From Aquimixticola soesokkakensis (GTDB lineage: Bacteria; Pseudomonadota; Alphaproteobacteria; Rhodobacterales; Rhodobacteraceae), in NCBI RefSeq assembly GCF_900172375.1, contig NZ_FWFS01000014.1, positions 1-64,000 on the forward strand: a stretch of DNA of 64,000 nt, written 5' to 3'. The notes beneath the pieces are model-generated. The model ran no database searches, was not told the origin of the DNA, and saw only the letters and a list, made by a program, of their open reading frames with translations. Numbering within the stretch: position 1 is the stretch's first letter; the number at the start of each line of letters is the position of its first letter. Positions 54,097 to 64,000 of the stretch are shown here, piece by piece. The translations under genes and the position numbers were made by a program.

Positions 54097-54750
54097 TCAA
54101 CCGTAGTCGCGATCTCCGAAAATCGCCGAGCCGACGCGCACATAGGTCGCGCCCTGTGCGACGGCGGTTTCAAAATCCCCCGACATGCCCATGCTCAATT
54201 CGCTCAACCCGTTGCGCCTGGCGATGTCACCCAACTGCGCGAAATGCGGGGCGGGGTCTTGTCCGGCGGGCGGGATACACATCAGCCCCTCAACCGGCAG
54301 GTCCAAATCGCGACACTGCGCGATGAAGGCATCAGCCTCTTGGGGCAGGACCCCCGCCTTTTGCGGCTCTGCCCCCGTGTTCACCTGCACCAAAAGGCGC
54401 GGGCACTGGCCCAGCTCCTCCCTGAGTCGCGCCAGAGTCGCGGCCAGTTTCGGGCGGTCCAGCGTGTGAATCACGTCAAACAACGCCATCGCCTGTCGGG
54501 CCTTATTGGTCTGCAACGGGCCGATGAGATGCAGTTCGACCCCCGAAAACCGCGTTTTGAAGTCGGGCCACTTGCCAAGTGCCTCCTGAACCTTGTTCTC
54601 GCCAAAGCGGCGATGTCCGGCCTGCAAAACGGCCTCAACGCGCGCGTCCGGCTGCACCTTCGAGACCGCGATAAGCTTGATTTCTTCAGGTTTTCGGCCC
54701 GATTTCACGGCTTGCGCCGCGACGGCGGCCCTGATGTCTGCGAGCGGCAT
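54097..54750 (-). CDS. yggS: YggS-family PLP homeostasis protein
   Basis: 217 residues forming the PLP-binding barrel of the YggS/PLPBP family, which keeps pyridoxal phosphate and amino-acid pools balanced and has no proven enzyme activity. PLP-binding Lys31 in IAVSKVQP, FGENKVQEA, HLIGPLQTNK and the closing SMGMSGDFE with VRVGSAIFG are visible. Its stop abuts the L,D-transpeptidase stop. It is divergent from the porin, with 206 bases between starts. Confidence 0.95.
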   Translation of the reverse strand: MPLADIRAAVAAQAVKSGRKPEEIKLIAVSKVQPDARVEAVLQAGHRRFGENKVQEALGKWPDFKTRFSGVELHLIGPLQTNKARQAMALFDVIHTLDRPKLAATLARLREELGQCPRLLVQVNTGAEPQKAGVLPQEADAFIAQCRDLDLPVEGLMCIPPAGQDPAPHFAQLGDIARRNGLSELSMGMSGDFETAVAQGATYVRVGSAIFGDRDYG

Positions 54751-54803
54751 AAAGGTCTCTCCCTTTGATTTCGTTCTCTTTATCGCCCCCCGCCGCCCTC
54801 CCT

Positions 54804-54829
54804 TGCAACAGGTGTGTGGCCTTGTTGCA
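54804..54829. promoter_or_regulatory. Inverted repeat upstream of the porin, candidate operator
   Basis: TGCAACA (54804-54810) and TGTTGCA (54823-54829) form perfect 7-base arms around 12 bases, centred about 140 bases upstream of the porin ATG in the divergent gap with yggS. Symmetry and position suit a dimeric regulator; none is identified. Confidence 0.4.
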
Positions 54830-54868
54830 TCATTTTCACAGCAGCTTCACACAAGCCCTCTCGCTTGC

Positions 54869-54897
54869 TTGACCAAAAGTGAGCTTGGGCGCATTCA
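54869..54897 (+). promoter_or_regulatory. Possible porin promoter
   Basis: TTGACC (54869-54874) and CATTCA (54892-54897), 17 bases apart, about 60 bases before the porin ATG. The -35 is good and the -10 poor. Strong porin expression is expected from codon use, which supports a promoter in this gap but not these exact bases. Confidence 0.3.
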
Positions 54898-54956
54898 TTC
54901 CGCCATGTGTCGGGTTAGCCGGCATGCCTGATATTCAAAAATCCACGAGGGAAAAA

Positions 54957-56051
54957 ATGAAAAAGATCCTTCTTTCGACCGTTGCACTCGCAGCGTTCGC
55001 TGGCGCCGCTTCCGCTGAGATCTCTTGGACCGGTACGGCCAAACTCGGCTACAACGACGACTTCAACGACGGCTTCTTCGCTGACGCCGACGTCGACATC
55101 AAAGCCTCCCAGGAACTGGACAACGGCTGGACCGCTGCCCTGACCTACGGCCTTGAGCTCGAAGAGCTGCGTTCCAACGACCGCACCCAAGACGGTTTCT
55201 CCGCTGACAACAACATCGTTGTGTCGCTGACCTCCGACTACGCTGGTCTGTACTACGGTGAAGTCGAGTACGCTGCTGTGTCCTACTGGGACGGCGTCTC
55301 CGAAATGGCTTCCGACTCGTTCTCCGAGCAGGACGACGAAGAAGTTCTGAAAGCCACCATGATGTACGCTGGCTTTGAAGGCGGCGTGTCGGGCATGGTT
55401 CTGCCGACTTCCGGCGACATCAACCAGGTTAACGCTGGTGTGTCCGGTTCGATCATGAACTACGGCTTCTCGGTTGCTTACCAAGAAGCAGGCGACGACG
55501 TGATCACCGCTGGTGACTACGCTGCTGGCAAAGTTGAAGACTACGACGCTTCGGAAGTCTTCGGCATCTCCGGCTCCGGCTCCTTCGCTGGCGCAGACGT
55601 GACCGTTGCTTACGCACAAAACAAAACCGCTGACACCGAATCCTACGGTGTTGAAGTGGCCTACCCCGTTGGCCCCGTTGTTCTCGGCGCATTCTACGTT
55701 GCTGAGCCCGACCTGTCCGACGACACCTACGGTGTGATGGCTGACTACGAAGAAGGCGCACTCGCAGTGTCCGCTTACTACCAGTCGGTTGTTGGCCAAG
55801 ACGAGTACGCACTCGAAGTTTCCTACGATCTGGGCAACGGCATCAAACTTGCTGGCGGCCACATCAACGGCGACGACTCGGGCGACAACGACTTCGGCAC
55901 CTACGCCCTGGTTGACTACTCCCTCGGCGGCGGCGCTTCGATCGTTACCTCCTACGTCGACGCAGACGTTGAAGGCACCGACGACTTCGACACCGGCACC
56001 GGCTACGAGCTGAAAGACGGCGCAACCATCCTGGTTACCCTGAAGTTCTAA
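54957..56051 (+). CDS. Outer-membrane porin (Rhodobacter-type)
   Basis: 364 residues. A clear 20-residue signal peptide (MKKILLSTVALAAFAGAASA) is followed by alternating beta strands rich in Gly, Tyr, Asp and Val, ending in a terminal Phe (LVTLKF), as expected for a trimeric 16-strand general porin. It is acidic, with many Asp/Glu loops. Codons favour GCT, GTT, TCC and AAC more than neighbouring genes, a sign of high expression. GAGGG precedes ATG 54957. A strong terminator follows. Confidence 0.95.
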   Translation: MKKILLSTVALAAFAGAASAEISWTGTAKLGYNDDFNDGFFADADVDIKASQELDNGWTAALTYGLELEELRSNDRTQDGFSADNNIVVSLTSDYAGLYYGEVEYAAVSYWDGVSEMASDSFSEQDDEEVLKATMMYAGFEGGVSGMVLPTSGDINQVNAGVSGSIMNYGFSVAYQEAGDDVITAGDYAAGKVEDYDASEVFGISGSGSFAGADVTVAYAQNKTADTESYGVEVAYPVGPVVLGAFYVAEPDLSDDTYGVMADYEEGALAVSAYYQSVVGQDEYALEVSYDLGNGIKLAGGHINGDDSGDNDFGTYALVDYSLGGGASIVTSYVDADVEGTDDFDTGTGYELKDGATILVTLKF

Positions 56052-56072
56052 TCCAACCGGATTTGATCTAGG

Positions 56073-56100
56073 AGAGCCGCCCTTCGGGGCGGCTCTTTTC
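56073..56100 (+). terminator. Rho-independent terminator of the porin gene
   Basis: A 10-bp stem (56073-56082 with 56087-56096), stable TTCG loop and four T, 21 bases after the porin stop. Confidence 0.9.
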
Positions 56101-56228
56101 GTTTGCGCATTGCCCTTGTCGTCGCCCCGCCCCGCGTTTACGGTTGCGACAAATTCGGCCCTGCCCGACGGCCCCGCGACGGGCCTTCGCGCGACAGCGG
56201 CCCCTCAGGTTCGACAAGGAGAGACTTC

Positions 56229-56711
56229 ATGGTGCGTCAGCGACTTACAGGGATAGCCCTTTTGCCCGCGATCCTCGTTTTGGGCGGCTGCAGCCTGTTT
56301 TCGCGCGGCGACACCGTGGCGGTTCCTGTGGAAACGGCTCCGGGCGAGACCATCGTCATCGAACAGGCGACCACGCGCACCCTCCTGGGCGGCGGGCGTG
56401 GGGCTGGCGTTGCGGGCGCGCAGGTCGACAAATACATCTGGAACGCGGCCATCGACGTGCTCGGCTTTCTTCCCATCCAATCCGCTGACCCCTTTACAGG
56501 CGTGATCATCACCGGCTTTGGCACCCCCCCGGGCGGCGGGCGCGCCTATCGCGCGACGGTGCATGTCACCGATCCCGCGCTGGATGCCCGTGCCCTGAGC
56601 GTGGCGATCTATACCTCCGCTGGCCCTGTCGATGCGGCGACCCAGCGCGCTGTCGAGGATGCGATCCTCACGCGCGCGCGCCAAATTCGCACAGGCGCTG
56701 CGAACCTCTAA
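56229..56711 (+). CDS. DUF3576-family lipoprotein
   Basis: 160 residues. A lipoprotein signal ends LGGC (Cys21). The remaining part matches DUF3576: VDKYIWNAAIDVLGFLPIQSADPFTGVIITGFG, then RAYRATVHV. Function unknown; probably outer-membrane associated. AAGGAGA precedes ATG 56229. It leads into leuS-lptE-holA on the same strand with a 138-base gap before leuS. Confidence 0.9.
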   Translation: MVRQRLTGIALLPAILVLGGCSLFSRGDTVAVPVETAPGETIVIEQATTRTLLGGGRGAGVAGAQVDKYIWNAAIDVLGFLPIQSADPFTGVIITGFGTPPGGGRAYRATVHVTDPALDARALSVAIYTSAGPVDAATQRAVEDAILTRARQIRTGAANL

Positions 56712-56849
56712 TGTCAAAGCGGTCTGCGGCCCGTTGCGGCCACTGGACCCCTTGGCGTGAACCGCTTATCACCACGCCGGGCCCAGTGGTCCGGCGTTTG
56801 GCTTTGCGCGCTGCACAGGCCCGCGCGATCTGTATACGAAGGACATCCG

Positions 56850-59384
56850 ATGACTGCTTATCTTGCCGCCAATATCGAGACGAAATGGCAAAAGGCCTGG
56901 GATGAGGCGCAGGTTTTTCTCGCCCGGCGCGACGAAAGCAAACCCAAGTACTACGTCCTCGAGATGTTCCCCTACCCCTCGGGCCGCATCCACATGGGCC
57001 ACGTGCGCAACTACACGATGGGCGATGTCGTCGCCCGCCACAAAGCCGCGACCGGTTTCAACGTGCTGCATCCGATGGGCTGGGATGCCTTCGGGATGCC
57101 CGCCGAAAACGCCGCGATGGCCTCGGGCGGTCATCCGGGCGAATGGACCTACGCCAATATCGCCACGATGCGCGACCAGATGAAGCCGCTGGGTCTGTCC
57201 ATCGACTGGACCCGCGAGTTTGCCACCTGTGATCCTGAATATTACGGCCAGCAGCAGGCGATGTTCATCGACATGCTGTCCAAGGGGCTGGTCTATCGCA
57301 AGAATGCCACCGTGAACTGGGATCCGATCGACATGACCGTTCTGGCCAACGAGCAGGTGATCGACGGCTGCGGCTGGCGCTCGGGCGCGCCGGTCGAACG
57401 GCGCGAGTTGACTCAGTGGTTTTTCAAGATTTCCGACTACTCGGACGAATTGTTGAGCGCGCTCGACAGCTTGGACAATTGGCCTGACAAGGTCAAAACC
57501 ATGCAAAAGAACTGGATCGGCAAATCGCATGGTCTGCAATTCTCCTTCTCCCTGACCGATACAAACCACGGCGCGGATCGTATCGAGGTTTACACAACCC
57601 GCCCCGACACGCTGATGGGCGCAAGTTTTGTCGGGATTTCCTACGATCACCCTCTGGCGAAAAAGCTGGCCGAGGACAACGCCGACCTCGCGGCTTTCTG
57701 TGAAGAGTGCCGCAAGGGGGGGACCACCGAGGAAGAATTGGAAAAGGCCGACAAGCGCGGCTTTGACACCGGTCTGACCGCGCGCCATCCCTTTGATACC
57801 GCGTGGGAACTTCCGGTTTATATCGCCAATTTCATCCTGATGGACTACGGCACCGGTGCCGTGTTCGGTTGCCCCGCCCATGACGCGCGCGACCATGAAT
57901 TTGCCAGCAAATACGACTTGGCGATCACGCCGGTTTTCGAGGCGATGGCGGGCGACACCACGCTCCCCTTCACACCGCTTAAATCCGAAACCGTCCGCTA
58001 CACCCGCGGCTTTGCGGGGGAGGACGCGCAAACCGGCGAGCAGGGCGTGGAGCGCGCGATTGATTTTTGCGAAGCGAATGGCGTCGGCCAACGCGTGACC
58101 AAATTCCGCCTGCGCGACTGGGGCCTGTCGCGTCAGCGCTATTGGGGCTGCCCGATTCCGGTGGTGCATTGCCAAGCCTGCGGTGTTGTGCCCGAAAAGA
58201 AAGAGAACCTGCCCGTCGAGTTGCCCAAGGACGTGAGCTTTGATCTGCCCGGCAACCCGCTGGACCGTCACCCGACCTGGCGCAACTGTGCCTGCCCTGC
58301 TTGTGGTGCCGATGCGCTGCGCGAAACCGACACGATGGACACCTTTGTGGACAGCTCGTGGTATTACGCCCGTTTTACCAGCCCGCGCGCCGACACCCCC
58401 ACTGTGGCGCAGGATGCCGACTACTGGATGAACGTCGATCAATACATCGGCGGGATCGAACACGCGATTTTGCACCTGCTCTATTCGCGGTTCTTTGCCC
58501 GCGCGATGAACATGACGGGGCACCTCCCCGACAAAGCACGCGAGCCGTTCAACGCGCTGTTCACCCAAGGCATGGTGACCCATGAAATCTACCAGACGCG
58601 CGGCGACAACGGCCGCCCCGTCTACCACCTGCCCGAAGAGGTGGCGCAGGGCAAAGTGATCGCCACCGGCGAAGCGGTGGAAATCATCCCCTCCGCGAAA
58701 ATGTCCAAATCCAAGAAAAACGTGGTCGATCCCGTGTCGATCATCTCCGCCTTTGGTGCCGACACCGCGCGCTGGTTTGTGCTGTCCGACAGCCCGCCCG
58801 AGCGCGACGTAGAATGGACGGCCGCAGGGGCCGAAGCCACGTCCAAACACCTTGCGCGCGTCTGGCGTCTGGCCAGCGACGTTGCCGATCTTCCCGCCAG
58901 CGGCACGGGGGACGAAGACCTGATCCGCGCGACCCACAAAGCCATCGTCGAAGTGTCGCAAGGGTTTGAATCTTTTGGATTTAACGCCTCGATCGCCAAA
59001 CTCTACGGCTTCACGGCGGTGATTTCGAAATCCAAAGCAGGCAAAGAGGCCAAGAGTTTTGCCGTAAAAACCCTTGCACAGCTGATGTCCCCCCTCACCC
59101 CGCATCTTTCCGAGGAAATCTGGGCACTTCTGGGGGGCACGGGACTGGTTACACAAGCCCCCTGGCCCGTGGCGGACCCCGCGATGTTGGTGTCGGATAC
59201 GGTCACCATGCCGATCCAGATCAACGGCAAGCGGCGCGACGAGCTGACCATTCCCAAGGACATGCCCAAAGAGGCGCTTGAAAAACTGGTGCTGGCGAAC
59301 GACGCTGTGATCAAGGCGCTCGATGGCGGGCAGCCCAAGAAACTCATCGTTGTTCCGGGCCGCATCATCAATGTCGTTATCTGA
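56850..59384 (+). CDS. leuS: Leucyl-tRNA synthetase
   Basis: Charges tRNA-Leu. 844 residues: class I catalytic core with the HIGH equivalent HMGH (48-51), a CP1 editing domain in the middle (about 220-420), KMSKS at 617-621, and the anticodon-binding and C-terminal domains. Normal bacterial length. Start at ATG 56850 ([14 protein letters not shown]). Its end overlaps lptE by 14 bases. Confidence 0.98.
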   Translation: MTAYLAANIETKWQKAWDEAQVFLARRDESKPKYYVLEMFPYPSGRIHMGHVRNYTMGDVVARHKAATGFNVLHPMGWDAFGMPAENAAMASGGHPGEWTYANIATMRDQMKPLGLSIDWTREFATCDPEYYGQQQAMFIDMLSKGLVYRKNATVNWDPIDMTVLANEQVIDGCGWRSGAPVERRELTQWFFKISDYSDELLSALDSLDNWPDKVKTMQKNWIGKSHGLQFSFSLTDTNHGADRIEVYTTRPDTLMGASFVGISYDHPLAKKLAEDNADLAAFCEECRKGGTTEEELEKADKRGFDTGLTARHPFDTAWELPVYIANFILMDYGTGAVFGCPAHDARDHEFASKYDLAITPVFEAMAGDTTLPFTPLKSETVRYTRGFAGEDAQTGEQGVERAIDFCEANGVGQRVTKFRLRDWGLSRQRYWGCPIPVVHCQACGVVPEKKENLPVELPKDVSFDLPGNPLDRHPTWRNCACPACGADALRETDTMDTFVDSSWYYARFTSPRADTPTVAQDADYWMNVDQYIGGIEHAILHLLYSRFFARAMNMTGHLPDKAREPFNALFTQGMVTHEIYQTRGDNGRPVYHLPEEVAQGKVIATGEAVEIIPSAKMSKSKKNVVDPVSIISAFGADTARWFVLSDSPPERDVEWTAAGAEATSKHLARVWRLASDVADLPASGTGDEDLIRATHKAIVEVSQGFESFGFNASIAKLYGFTAVISKSKAGKEAKSFAVKTLAQLMSPLTPHLSEEIWALLGGTGLVTQAPWPVADPAMLVSDTVTMPIQINGKRRDELTIPKDMPKEALEKLVLANDAVIKALDGGQPKKLIVVPGRIINVVI

Positions 59385-59868
59385 TCGCAGAACCATCCTG
59401 AAAGCCGCGCTCGTTCTGGGCGCGGCACTCAGCCTGTCTGCCTGCGGCTTCACCCCCGTGTACGGCCCCGAAGGAGCGGGTCTGGCGCTGCGGGGCAAGG
59501 TCGCCGTACAAGCGCCCGATGACGCCACAAGCTATGCTTTGGTTGCGCGCTTGCAACGCCGCCTTGGCCTGACGCAAAGTCCCGATTACCGTCTGACCTA
59601 CACGATCACCACCGCGTCCACCTCTGTCGGTGTGACCGACGAAGAGGCCACAACACGCTACCAGATCACCGGACAGGCGCGCTACAGCCTGACCGATCTG
59701 CAAGGCAGCGTTGTGCGCTCGGGCACCGTCAGCAACTTCACCGCCTATTCGGCGATTGGTTCGGATGTCGCGCTGGTGACAGCCCGCGCCGATGCCAACG
59801 AGCGGTTGATGGTCATGCTTGCGGATCAGATTTTCACCGGCCTTTTGGGGGCGGTAACAACGCAATGA
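59371..59868 (+). CDS. lptE: LPS-assembly lipoprotein LptE
   Basis: Plugs the LptD barrel that places lipopolysaccharide in the outer leaflet. 165 residues with lipobox LSAC (Cys25) and the LptE core ([21 protein letters not shown], a helical [13 protein letters not shown] end). Identity rests on size, lipobox and the classic leuS-lptE-holA order. It starts inside leuS (ATG 59371) and overlaps holA by four bases. Confidence 0.92.
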   Translation: MSLSDRRTILKAALVLGAALSLSACGFTPVYGPEGAGLALRGKVAVQAPDDATSYALVARLQRRLGLTQSPDYRLTYTITTASTSVGVTDEEATTRYQITGQARYSLTDLQGSVVRSGTVSNFTAYSAIGSDVALVTARADANERLMVMLADQIFTGLLGAVTTQ

Positions 59869-60887
59869 AACTGTCCCCGCGCGATGCCTTGGCGTTTTTT
59901 GCCAACCCCGATCCGCGCCGCGCGGGGCTGTTGATCTATGGCCCTGACGCCATGCGCATCGCCCTCAAGCGCCAAGAGGTGCTGGCCAATCTCGTCGGCC
60001 CCGAGGGAGAAGCGGAAATGCGGCTTGAACGCCTTGCCGGCGGCGAGCTGCGCAAGAATGCCGCCGCCCTTCTGGATGCGGTCAAGGCGCAGGGGTTTTT
60101 TCCCGGTCCGCGCGCGGTTTTTGTCGAGGATGCGACCGAAACCACCTTTCCCGCCATCGAGGTGGCGCTGAAAGACTGGCGCGAGGGGGATGCGACGATC
60201 GTCGTCACCGCCAACCAGCTCAAGGCAACGTCAAAACTGCGCAAGCTGTTCGAGGGGCATCCCAACGCGCTTGCCGTTGCGATCTATGCCGATCCCCCGA
60301 GCCGCGCGGAAATCGAGGCGGAGCTTGCGAAGGCAGGTATCCGCAACATCGACCCCGAAGCGATGAAAGACATCGAAGCGCTGGGGCGCGAACTTGATCC
60401 CGGTGATTTTCGCCAGACGATGGAAAAGCTGTCGCTCTACAAGCTGGGCGATAGCAGCGCGGTGATCAGCGCGGATGTCCTGAACTGCGCACCTGCCACC
60501 ATCGAGGCCGAGTTGGACGATCTGCTCAATATCGTGGCCGAAGGGCGCGCGCAGGATCTGGGGCCGATGATGAACCGGATCGAAGGGCAAGGCACCAATG
60601 CCGTGACGCTCTCGATCATGGCCATGCGCCATTTTCGCCAGTTGCACGCCGCCGCCGCCCATCCCCAAGGCCCCGCGCAGGGCGTGGCCGCCATGCGCCC
60701 GCCGATCTACGGGCCGCGCCGCGACAAGATCCTGCGCCAAGCGCAAAACTGGGGCGTGCAGCGTCTTGAAACCGCGCTTGGCCTGTTGATCGAGACCGAC
60801 CTGACGCTGCGCTCGGCGTCGCGCGCGCCTGCCATGGCGGTGATGGAACGGGCGCTCTTGCGTCTTTCGATGCTCGCGCGGCGTTAA
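59865..60887 (+). CDS. holA: DNA polymerase III delta subunit
   Basis: Clamp-loader subunit that opens the beta clamp. 340 residues with the degenerate AAA+ fold: LLIYGPDAMRIALKRQEVL at the start, a LAGGELRKNAAALLDAV region, and the C-terminal collar helices (RHFRQLHAAAAHPQG). It has no functional Walker A, as expected of delta. Its ATG overlaps the lptE stop (ATGA). Confidence 0.94.
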   Translation: MKLSPRDALAFFANPDPRRAGLLIYGPDAMRIALKRQEVLANLVGPEGEAEMRLERLAGGELRKNAAALLDAVKAQGFFPGPRAVFVEDATETTFPAIEVALKDWREGDATIVVTANQLKATSKLRKLFEGHPNALAVAIYADPPSRAEIEAELAKAGIRNIDPEAMKDIEALGRELDPGDFRQTMEKLSLYKLGDSSAVISADVLNCAPATIEAELDDLLNIVAEGRAQDLGPMMNRIEGQGTNAVTLSIMAMRHFRQLHAAAAHPQGPAQGVAAMRPPIYGPRRDKILRQAQNWGVQRLETALGLLIETDLTLRSASRAPAMAVMERALLRLSMLARR

Positions 60888-60953
60888 CCTTTCGCACGCG
60901 CGATTGAACCAGTCGGTTCAGTGCCTATGTCTGGAGAGCTGAAAGGACACGCA

Positions 60954-61952
60954 ATGATCCCCTACTCTCTCCTCGACCTCGCCCCCGTTCCCGAGGGCAC
61001 AAGCACCGCCGATGCGTTGCGCAACTCTGCCGATCTCGCCCGACATGCCGAACGCTGGGGCTACACCCGTTTCTGGCTGGCCGAACACCATAATATGGCG
61101 GGCATCGCCTCTGCCGCGACGGCTGTGGTGATCGGGCATGTCGCGCAGGCCACCACGACATTGCGCGTCGGGGCGGGGGGAATCATGTTGCCCAACCATG
61201 CCCCGTTGCAGGTTGCCGAGGCCTTCGGAACGCTCGCCGAACTCTATGGCGACCGGATCGACGTCGGCCTTGGTCGCGCTCCGGGCACCGACATGGGCAC
61301 CGCCCGCGCGCTGCGCCGCTCCCTGCCCCATGCGCATGCCAACGGCGACACCTTCCCGCGCGACGTGCAGGAACTGATCACTTACTTTCGCGACCTTCCC
61401 GACAGCACCCCCGTGCGCGCCTTCCCCGGCAATGGCACCCATGTGCCTGTCTGGATGTTGGGATCGTCGCTTTATGGCGCGGAACTGGCGGGACGTTTGG
61501 GGCTACCCTATGCCTTTGCCTCCCATTTCGCCCCGCAAGCTTTGGAAGACGCCATCGGTGTCTATCGCGCCGTGTTCGAGCCGTCCGAGGCACTGGACAA
61601 GCCCTATTTCATGCTCGCCGCCAATGTCTTTGCCGCCGATACCGAACACGAGGCGCACTTCATCCGCACCTCCATGATGCAGGCCTTTGCCAAGCTGCGT
61701 ATGGGCAAGCCGGGCAGATTGCCCGCCCCTGTGGACCAGATCGACGGCGTCATCCCGCCGCAATTTATCCCTGCCCTGAACGAGGCGCTATCGGTGTCGG
61801 CCACGGGGACCAAAGCGCAGGTAAAGGATCAACTGGCCACCATGATCCGCCGCTATCAGCCCGATGAAATCATTCTCAACGGCAATATCTGGGACCACGG
61901 GGCACGGCTGCGGTCCTTTGAAATCGCCGCTGAGGTCATGAAAGAGCTTTAA
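60954..61952 (+). CDS. LLM-class (luciferase-like) flavin-dependent oxidoreductase
   Basis: 332 residues of the bacterial luciferase-like monooxygenase family: [26 protein letters not shown] (about 42-55), [34 protein letters not shown]. It probably uses reduced FMN. The substrate is unknown. Start at ATG 60954 (MIPYSLLDL) with AAAGGA upstream; ATG 60927 would add nine residues. Its last 17 bases overlap the converging flavoprotein gene. Confidence 0.9.
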   Translation: MIPYSLLDLAPVPEGTSTADALRNSADLARHAERWGYTRFWLAEHHNMAGIASAATAVVIGHVAQATTTLRVGAGGIMLPNHAPLQVAEAFGTLAELYGDRIDVGLGRAPGTDMGTARALRRSLPHAHANGDTFPRDVQELITYFRDLPDSTPVRAFPGNGTHVPVWMLGSSLYGAELAGRLGLPYAFASHFAPQALEDAIGVYRAVFEPSEALDKPYFMLAANVFAADTEHEAHFIRTSMMQAFAKLRMGKPGRLPAPVDQIDGVIPPQFIPALNEALSVSATGTKAQVKDQLATMIRRYQPDEIILNGNIWDHGARLRSFEIAAEVMKEL

Positions 61953-63102
61953 GCGCCCCCAGCCCCGCCTGTCTGCCAGTGGCAAGGCAGGCGGTCAGCA
62001 GGTAGCCCCCTGTCGGCGCCTCCCAATCCAGCATCTCGCCCGCCGCAAAGACCCTTGGCATCGCCTTGAGCTCAAGGTCGCCCGTGACGGCCTCCCACCG
62101 GATGCCCCCTGCGGTTGAGATCGCCTCATCCAGCGGGCGAAGGGTCACATTTCCCAAGGTTAGAGCCTTGATCGCGCTGGCCAGATCCTCGTGACCACGC
62201 GCATATTCCATGACCAGCGCCAGTTTTTCAGGGCCGAAATGGAGCGCCTTGCGCAGCATGTTGGACACTGAAGCCTTACGGTTTCCCTGTGTTAGAGCCT
62301 GTCTGACGCGCTCAAGGGGCCAATCCGGTTTTAAATCCACCACCAACGGGTGTCCTGCGCGAATGCCCTTTGACACCGCATAGATACCGCTGCCCTCGAG
62401 GCCGCGCTGTGAAATCACGAATTCTCCACGGGATCTATACGCCCCGCAGTGCAGCGCCACATCCTTGACGGGCTGGCCGAATTGCGCGGCCATATGCGAC
62501 GACCACGCCACGCTGAGCGCTGCATTGGCAGGGGCAAACGGGGCCAAGGGGACACGGTCGCGCAGGATCCCGGCCCATGCCCCATCAGAGCCTAACCGAG
62601 CCCAACTCGCCCCGCCCAGCGCCAGAACCGTGACTTTGGGGCGGATCACCAGCGGCCCATCGGGGGTCTCGAAGAGAAAGCCGTCCGACAGGCCGCTCCA
62701 GCGCCAGCGACGGCGCAACACCACGCCCTGCGCGGACAACCGCGCCAGCCATGCGCGCAACAAGGGCGAGCCTTTCATCGCAGCTGGAAACACCCGCCCG
62801 CTAGAGCCGGTGAAAACCTCCTGCCCCAAGCCCCGGCAAAACTGCATGACTTCTTGTGGGCCAAAGGCGGCAAGCATCGGGCCCAGCGGGCTGCGGGCCT
62901 CTTCAAACACCGCACAAACCTGCGCGAGCGGCGCGTCCATGGTGATGTTGAGACCGGATTTCCCCGCCATCAGGAATTTGCGCGCGGGGGAGGGTTTGGC
63001 CTCGGCCAGCACGACAGGCACCCCCGCCGCCGACAACACATCCGCCGCCATCAATCCCGCAGGCCCCGCGCCGATGACCAGCGCCTCGACCCGCTCAGCC
63101 AT
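61936..63102 (-). CDS. HI0933-type FAD flavoprotein (TIGR03862 family)
   Basis: 388 residues. N-terminal dinucleotide-binding [20 protein letters not shown] (9-28), [13 protein letters not shown], and the closing [16 protein letters not shown] typical of HI0933-like proteins. The reaction of this family is not established. Its stop codon overlaps the end of the LLM gene by 17 bases in the opposite direction. It lies nine bases after the SDR gene on the same strand, so the two may be co-transcribed. Confidence 0.88.
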   Translation of the reverse strand: MAERVEALVIGAGPAGLMAADVLSAAGVPVVLAEAKPSPARKFLMAGKSGLNITMDAPLAQVCAVFEEARSPLGPMLAAFGPQEVMQFCRGLGQEVFTGSSGRVFPAAMKGSPLLRAWLARLSAQGVVLRRRWRWSGLSDGFLFETPDGPLVIRPKVTVLALGGASWARLGSDGAWAGILRDRVPLAPFAPANAALSVAWSSHMAAQFGQPVKDVALHCGAYRSRGEFVISQRGLEGSGIYAVSKGIRAGHPLVVDLKPDWPLERVRQALTQGNRKASVSNMLRKALHFGPEKLALVMEYARGHEDLASAIKALTLGNVTLRPLDEAISTAGGIRWEAVTGDLELKAMPRVFAAGEMLDWEAPTGGYLLTACLATGRQAGLGALKALS

Positions 63103-63111
63103 TGCAAAGGC

Positions 63112-63858
63112 TCATGCGACAAGGCCGATCGCGGCGCGCATCTCTGCGTCACGCAACGAAATCTCTTGCCCCAGATAGGGGTCTGCAGCGGCGCTACACA
63201 TCCACACCAAAGCGGCTGCTGGCCATGTGTCGGGGATATGGTCGTCCCACTCCAATGCCGCAACACGCCCCACACCCGAGGCCTTGATGTCGCGCTGCAT
63301 CTGCGTGGCAACCGTGCCGGGCGACAGGCCCATCGCACGGATGCCCCGCGCCGCCTCCTCAAGATGCAAAGAGCGCGTGAGCATCGCCGCCCCCGCCTTG
63401 GAGGCGCAATAGGCGCTCCAGCCCTCATGCGGGTTATGGGCCGCCCCGGAGGAAACGGTCAGGATCGTGCCGCGATCCATCACCGCCAAAGCGGCCTGCA
63501 TTCCGTTGAAAACGCCGGTCAGATTGATGTCGATGGCGCGCGCCCAATCCGGTGCTGATGCGTCTCTAATGCCTGCAATAGGCTCGATGACACCGGCATT
63601 ATTGACCAAAATGTCGAGCCGCCCAAACTGCGTGACGGCCGCCTGCGCCGCGGCGCGCATCACTGCTGCGTCGCACACATCGCCAGGCACCGCATAAGCG
63701 GCCTCGCCCAACTCTGCGGCCACATCGCAAACTGCCTCAGCGCTGCGCGCCACCAACACTACCTTTGCGCCTGCCTGTACAAAGGCGCGCGCGGCCTGCG
63801 CGCCAATGCCCCGACTTGCGCCCGTGATCAGCGCCACTTGTCCCGTTAGATCTGCCAT
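63112..63858 (-). CDS. Short-chain dehydrogenase/reductase
   Basis: 248 residues, classical SDR: cofactor motif TGASRGIG (12-19), NNAG (86-89), Ser136/137, and the Tyr150-x3-Lys154 catalytic pair in AYCASK. No acidic residue pattern clearly sets NAD or NADP preference here. Substrate unknown. ATG 63858 has AAGGAGA upstream. It lies nine bases before the HI0933-type gene, which follows on the same strand. Confidence 0.93.
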   Translation of the reverse strand: MADLTGQVALITGASRGIGAQAARAFVQAGAKVVLVARSAEAVCDVAAELGEAAYAVPGDVCDAAVMRAAAQAAVTQFGRLDILVNNAGVIEPIAGIRDASAPDWARAIDINLTGVFNGMQAALAVMDRGTILTVSSGAAHNPHEGWSAYCASKAGAAMLTRSLHLEEAARGIRAMGLSPGTVATQMQRDIKASGVGRVAALEWDDHIPDTWPAAALVWMCSAAADPYLGQEISLRDAEMRAAIGLVA

Positions 63859-63968
63859 GCGGTCTCCTTCGCGTTGCGCACAGGTTACGCCAAGCCGCTT
63901 GCGGGCGCAAAAGGGTTGCAGCAGGGGAAGTTGACGACTACCTCGAAAAGGGAGCGAAAGGACGGCCT

Positions 63969-64000
63969 ATGACACGCAATCTCGAAGACCTGACGGCGGC
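63969..64000 (+). CDS. Start of a further gene, cut by the window end
   Basis: ATG at 63969 begins MTRNLEDLTAA and stays open to the last base. AAAGGA lies nine bases upstream, a good ribosome site, and the gap from the divergent SDR gene is 110 bases. Too little sequence is present to name a product. Confidence 0.5.
   Translation, partial: MTRNLEDLTA

Noticed and set aside
56769-59528. 919-codon open frame opposite leuS and lptE
   Set aside because: Antisense shadow of leuS; long because stop codons are rare in this frame of GC-rich sequence.

Overview
The window reads as a stretch of chromosome from a marine-type alphaproteobacterium of the Rhodobacterales (Roseobacter/Rhodobacter group). 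I infer this from the GC-rich coding sequence and from family-typical gene neighbourhoods: lspA next to a DUF3035 lipoprotein and two M16 peptidases; purH beside a heparinase-like gene and an RsmB-type methylase; dapB, rbfA, truB, rpsO and pnp; leuS-lptE-holA; and ribA beside an L,D-transpeptidase. No finer taxonomy is claimed. Coding density is very high. I see no insertion sequence, prophage, CRISPR array, rRNA or integrase. There is one tRNA (Val, GAC) and one very small ribosomal gene (rpmJ).

Layout. 1-5 kb: periplasmic methionine sulfoxide reductase msrP/msrQ, a membrane-anchored FMN/Fe-S glutamate-synthase-like protein, and a fasciclin-RTX protein. 5-9 kb: clpB behind a sigma-32-like promoter, a small unknown gene, and pyrF. 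9-13 kb: NUDIX, dinB, an N-formylglutamate amidohydrolase-like gene, tRNA-Val, rpmJ and DUF3775. 13-25 kb: a long minus-strand series (rsmB-like, heparinase-like, purH, lspA, DUF3035, two M16 peptidases, mutL, rmuC). 25-33 kb: DUF1674, dapB, rbfA-truB, DUF1643, an extremely acidic RTX protein, DUF5665, rpsO, and pnp with a structured leader. 33-38 kb: a lone capsule-type gene, a 1-Cys peroxiredoxin, a ring-cleaving-dioxygenase-like VOC protein, an RluA-type synthase, msrC, and the rbaV-rbaW partner-switch pair. 38-46 kb: hspQ, an AEC carrier, a lysozyme-like lipoprotein, lolA, ftsK and a dapC-like aminotransferase. 46-54 kb: amidase, a UbiH-type monooxygenase, Trm112/Lon-N/thioredoxin-TPR, exonuclease III, an OmpR-type regulator, ribA and an L,D-transpeptidase. 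54-64 kb: PLP-binding protein, a major porin, a DUF3576 lipoprotein, leuS-lptE-holA, a luciferase-like monooxygenase, an HI0933-type flavoprotein, an SDR, and the start of one more gene.

How the genes fit together. Most are housekeeping: translation and RNA decay (rpsO, pnp, rbfA, truB, leuS, rpmJ, tRNA-Val), replication and repair (dinB, mutL, rmuC, xthA, holA, ftsK), envelope biogenesis (lspA, lolA, lptE, porin, L,D-transpeptidase, dapB/dapC) and cofactor or nucleotide synthesis (ribA, purH, pyrF). A redox-repair theme recurs: msrPQ, msrC, peroxiredoxin and thioredoxin-TPR. The points most worth a second look are: the two unrelated RTX-type calcium-binding proteins; the structured, tandem-repeat-bearing gap between rbaW and hspQ; the pnp leader hairpins; and the RbaV/RbaW pair, whose R. 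capsulatus counterparts affect gene transfer agent production. I found no clear previously undescribed multi-gene system. The non-coding structures are the best candidates for new biology.
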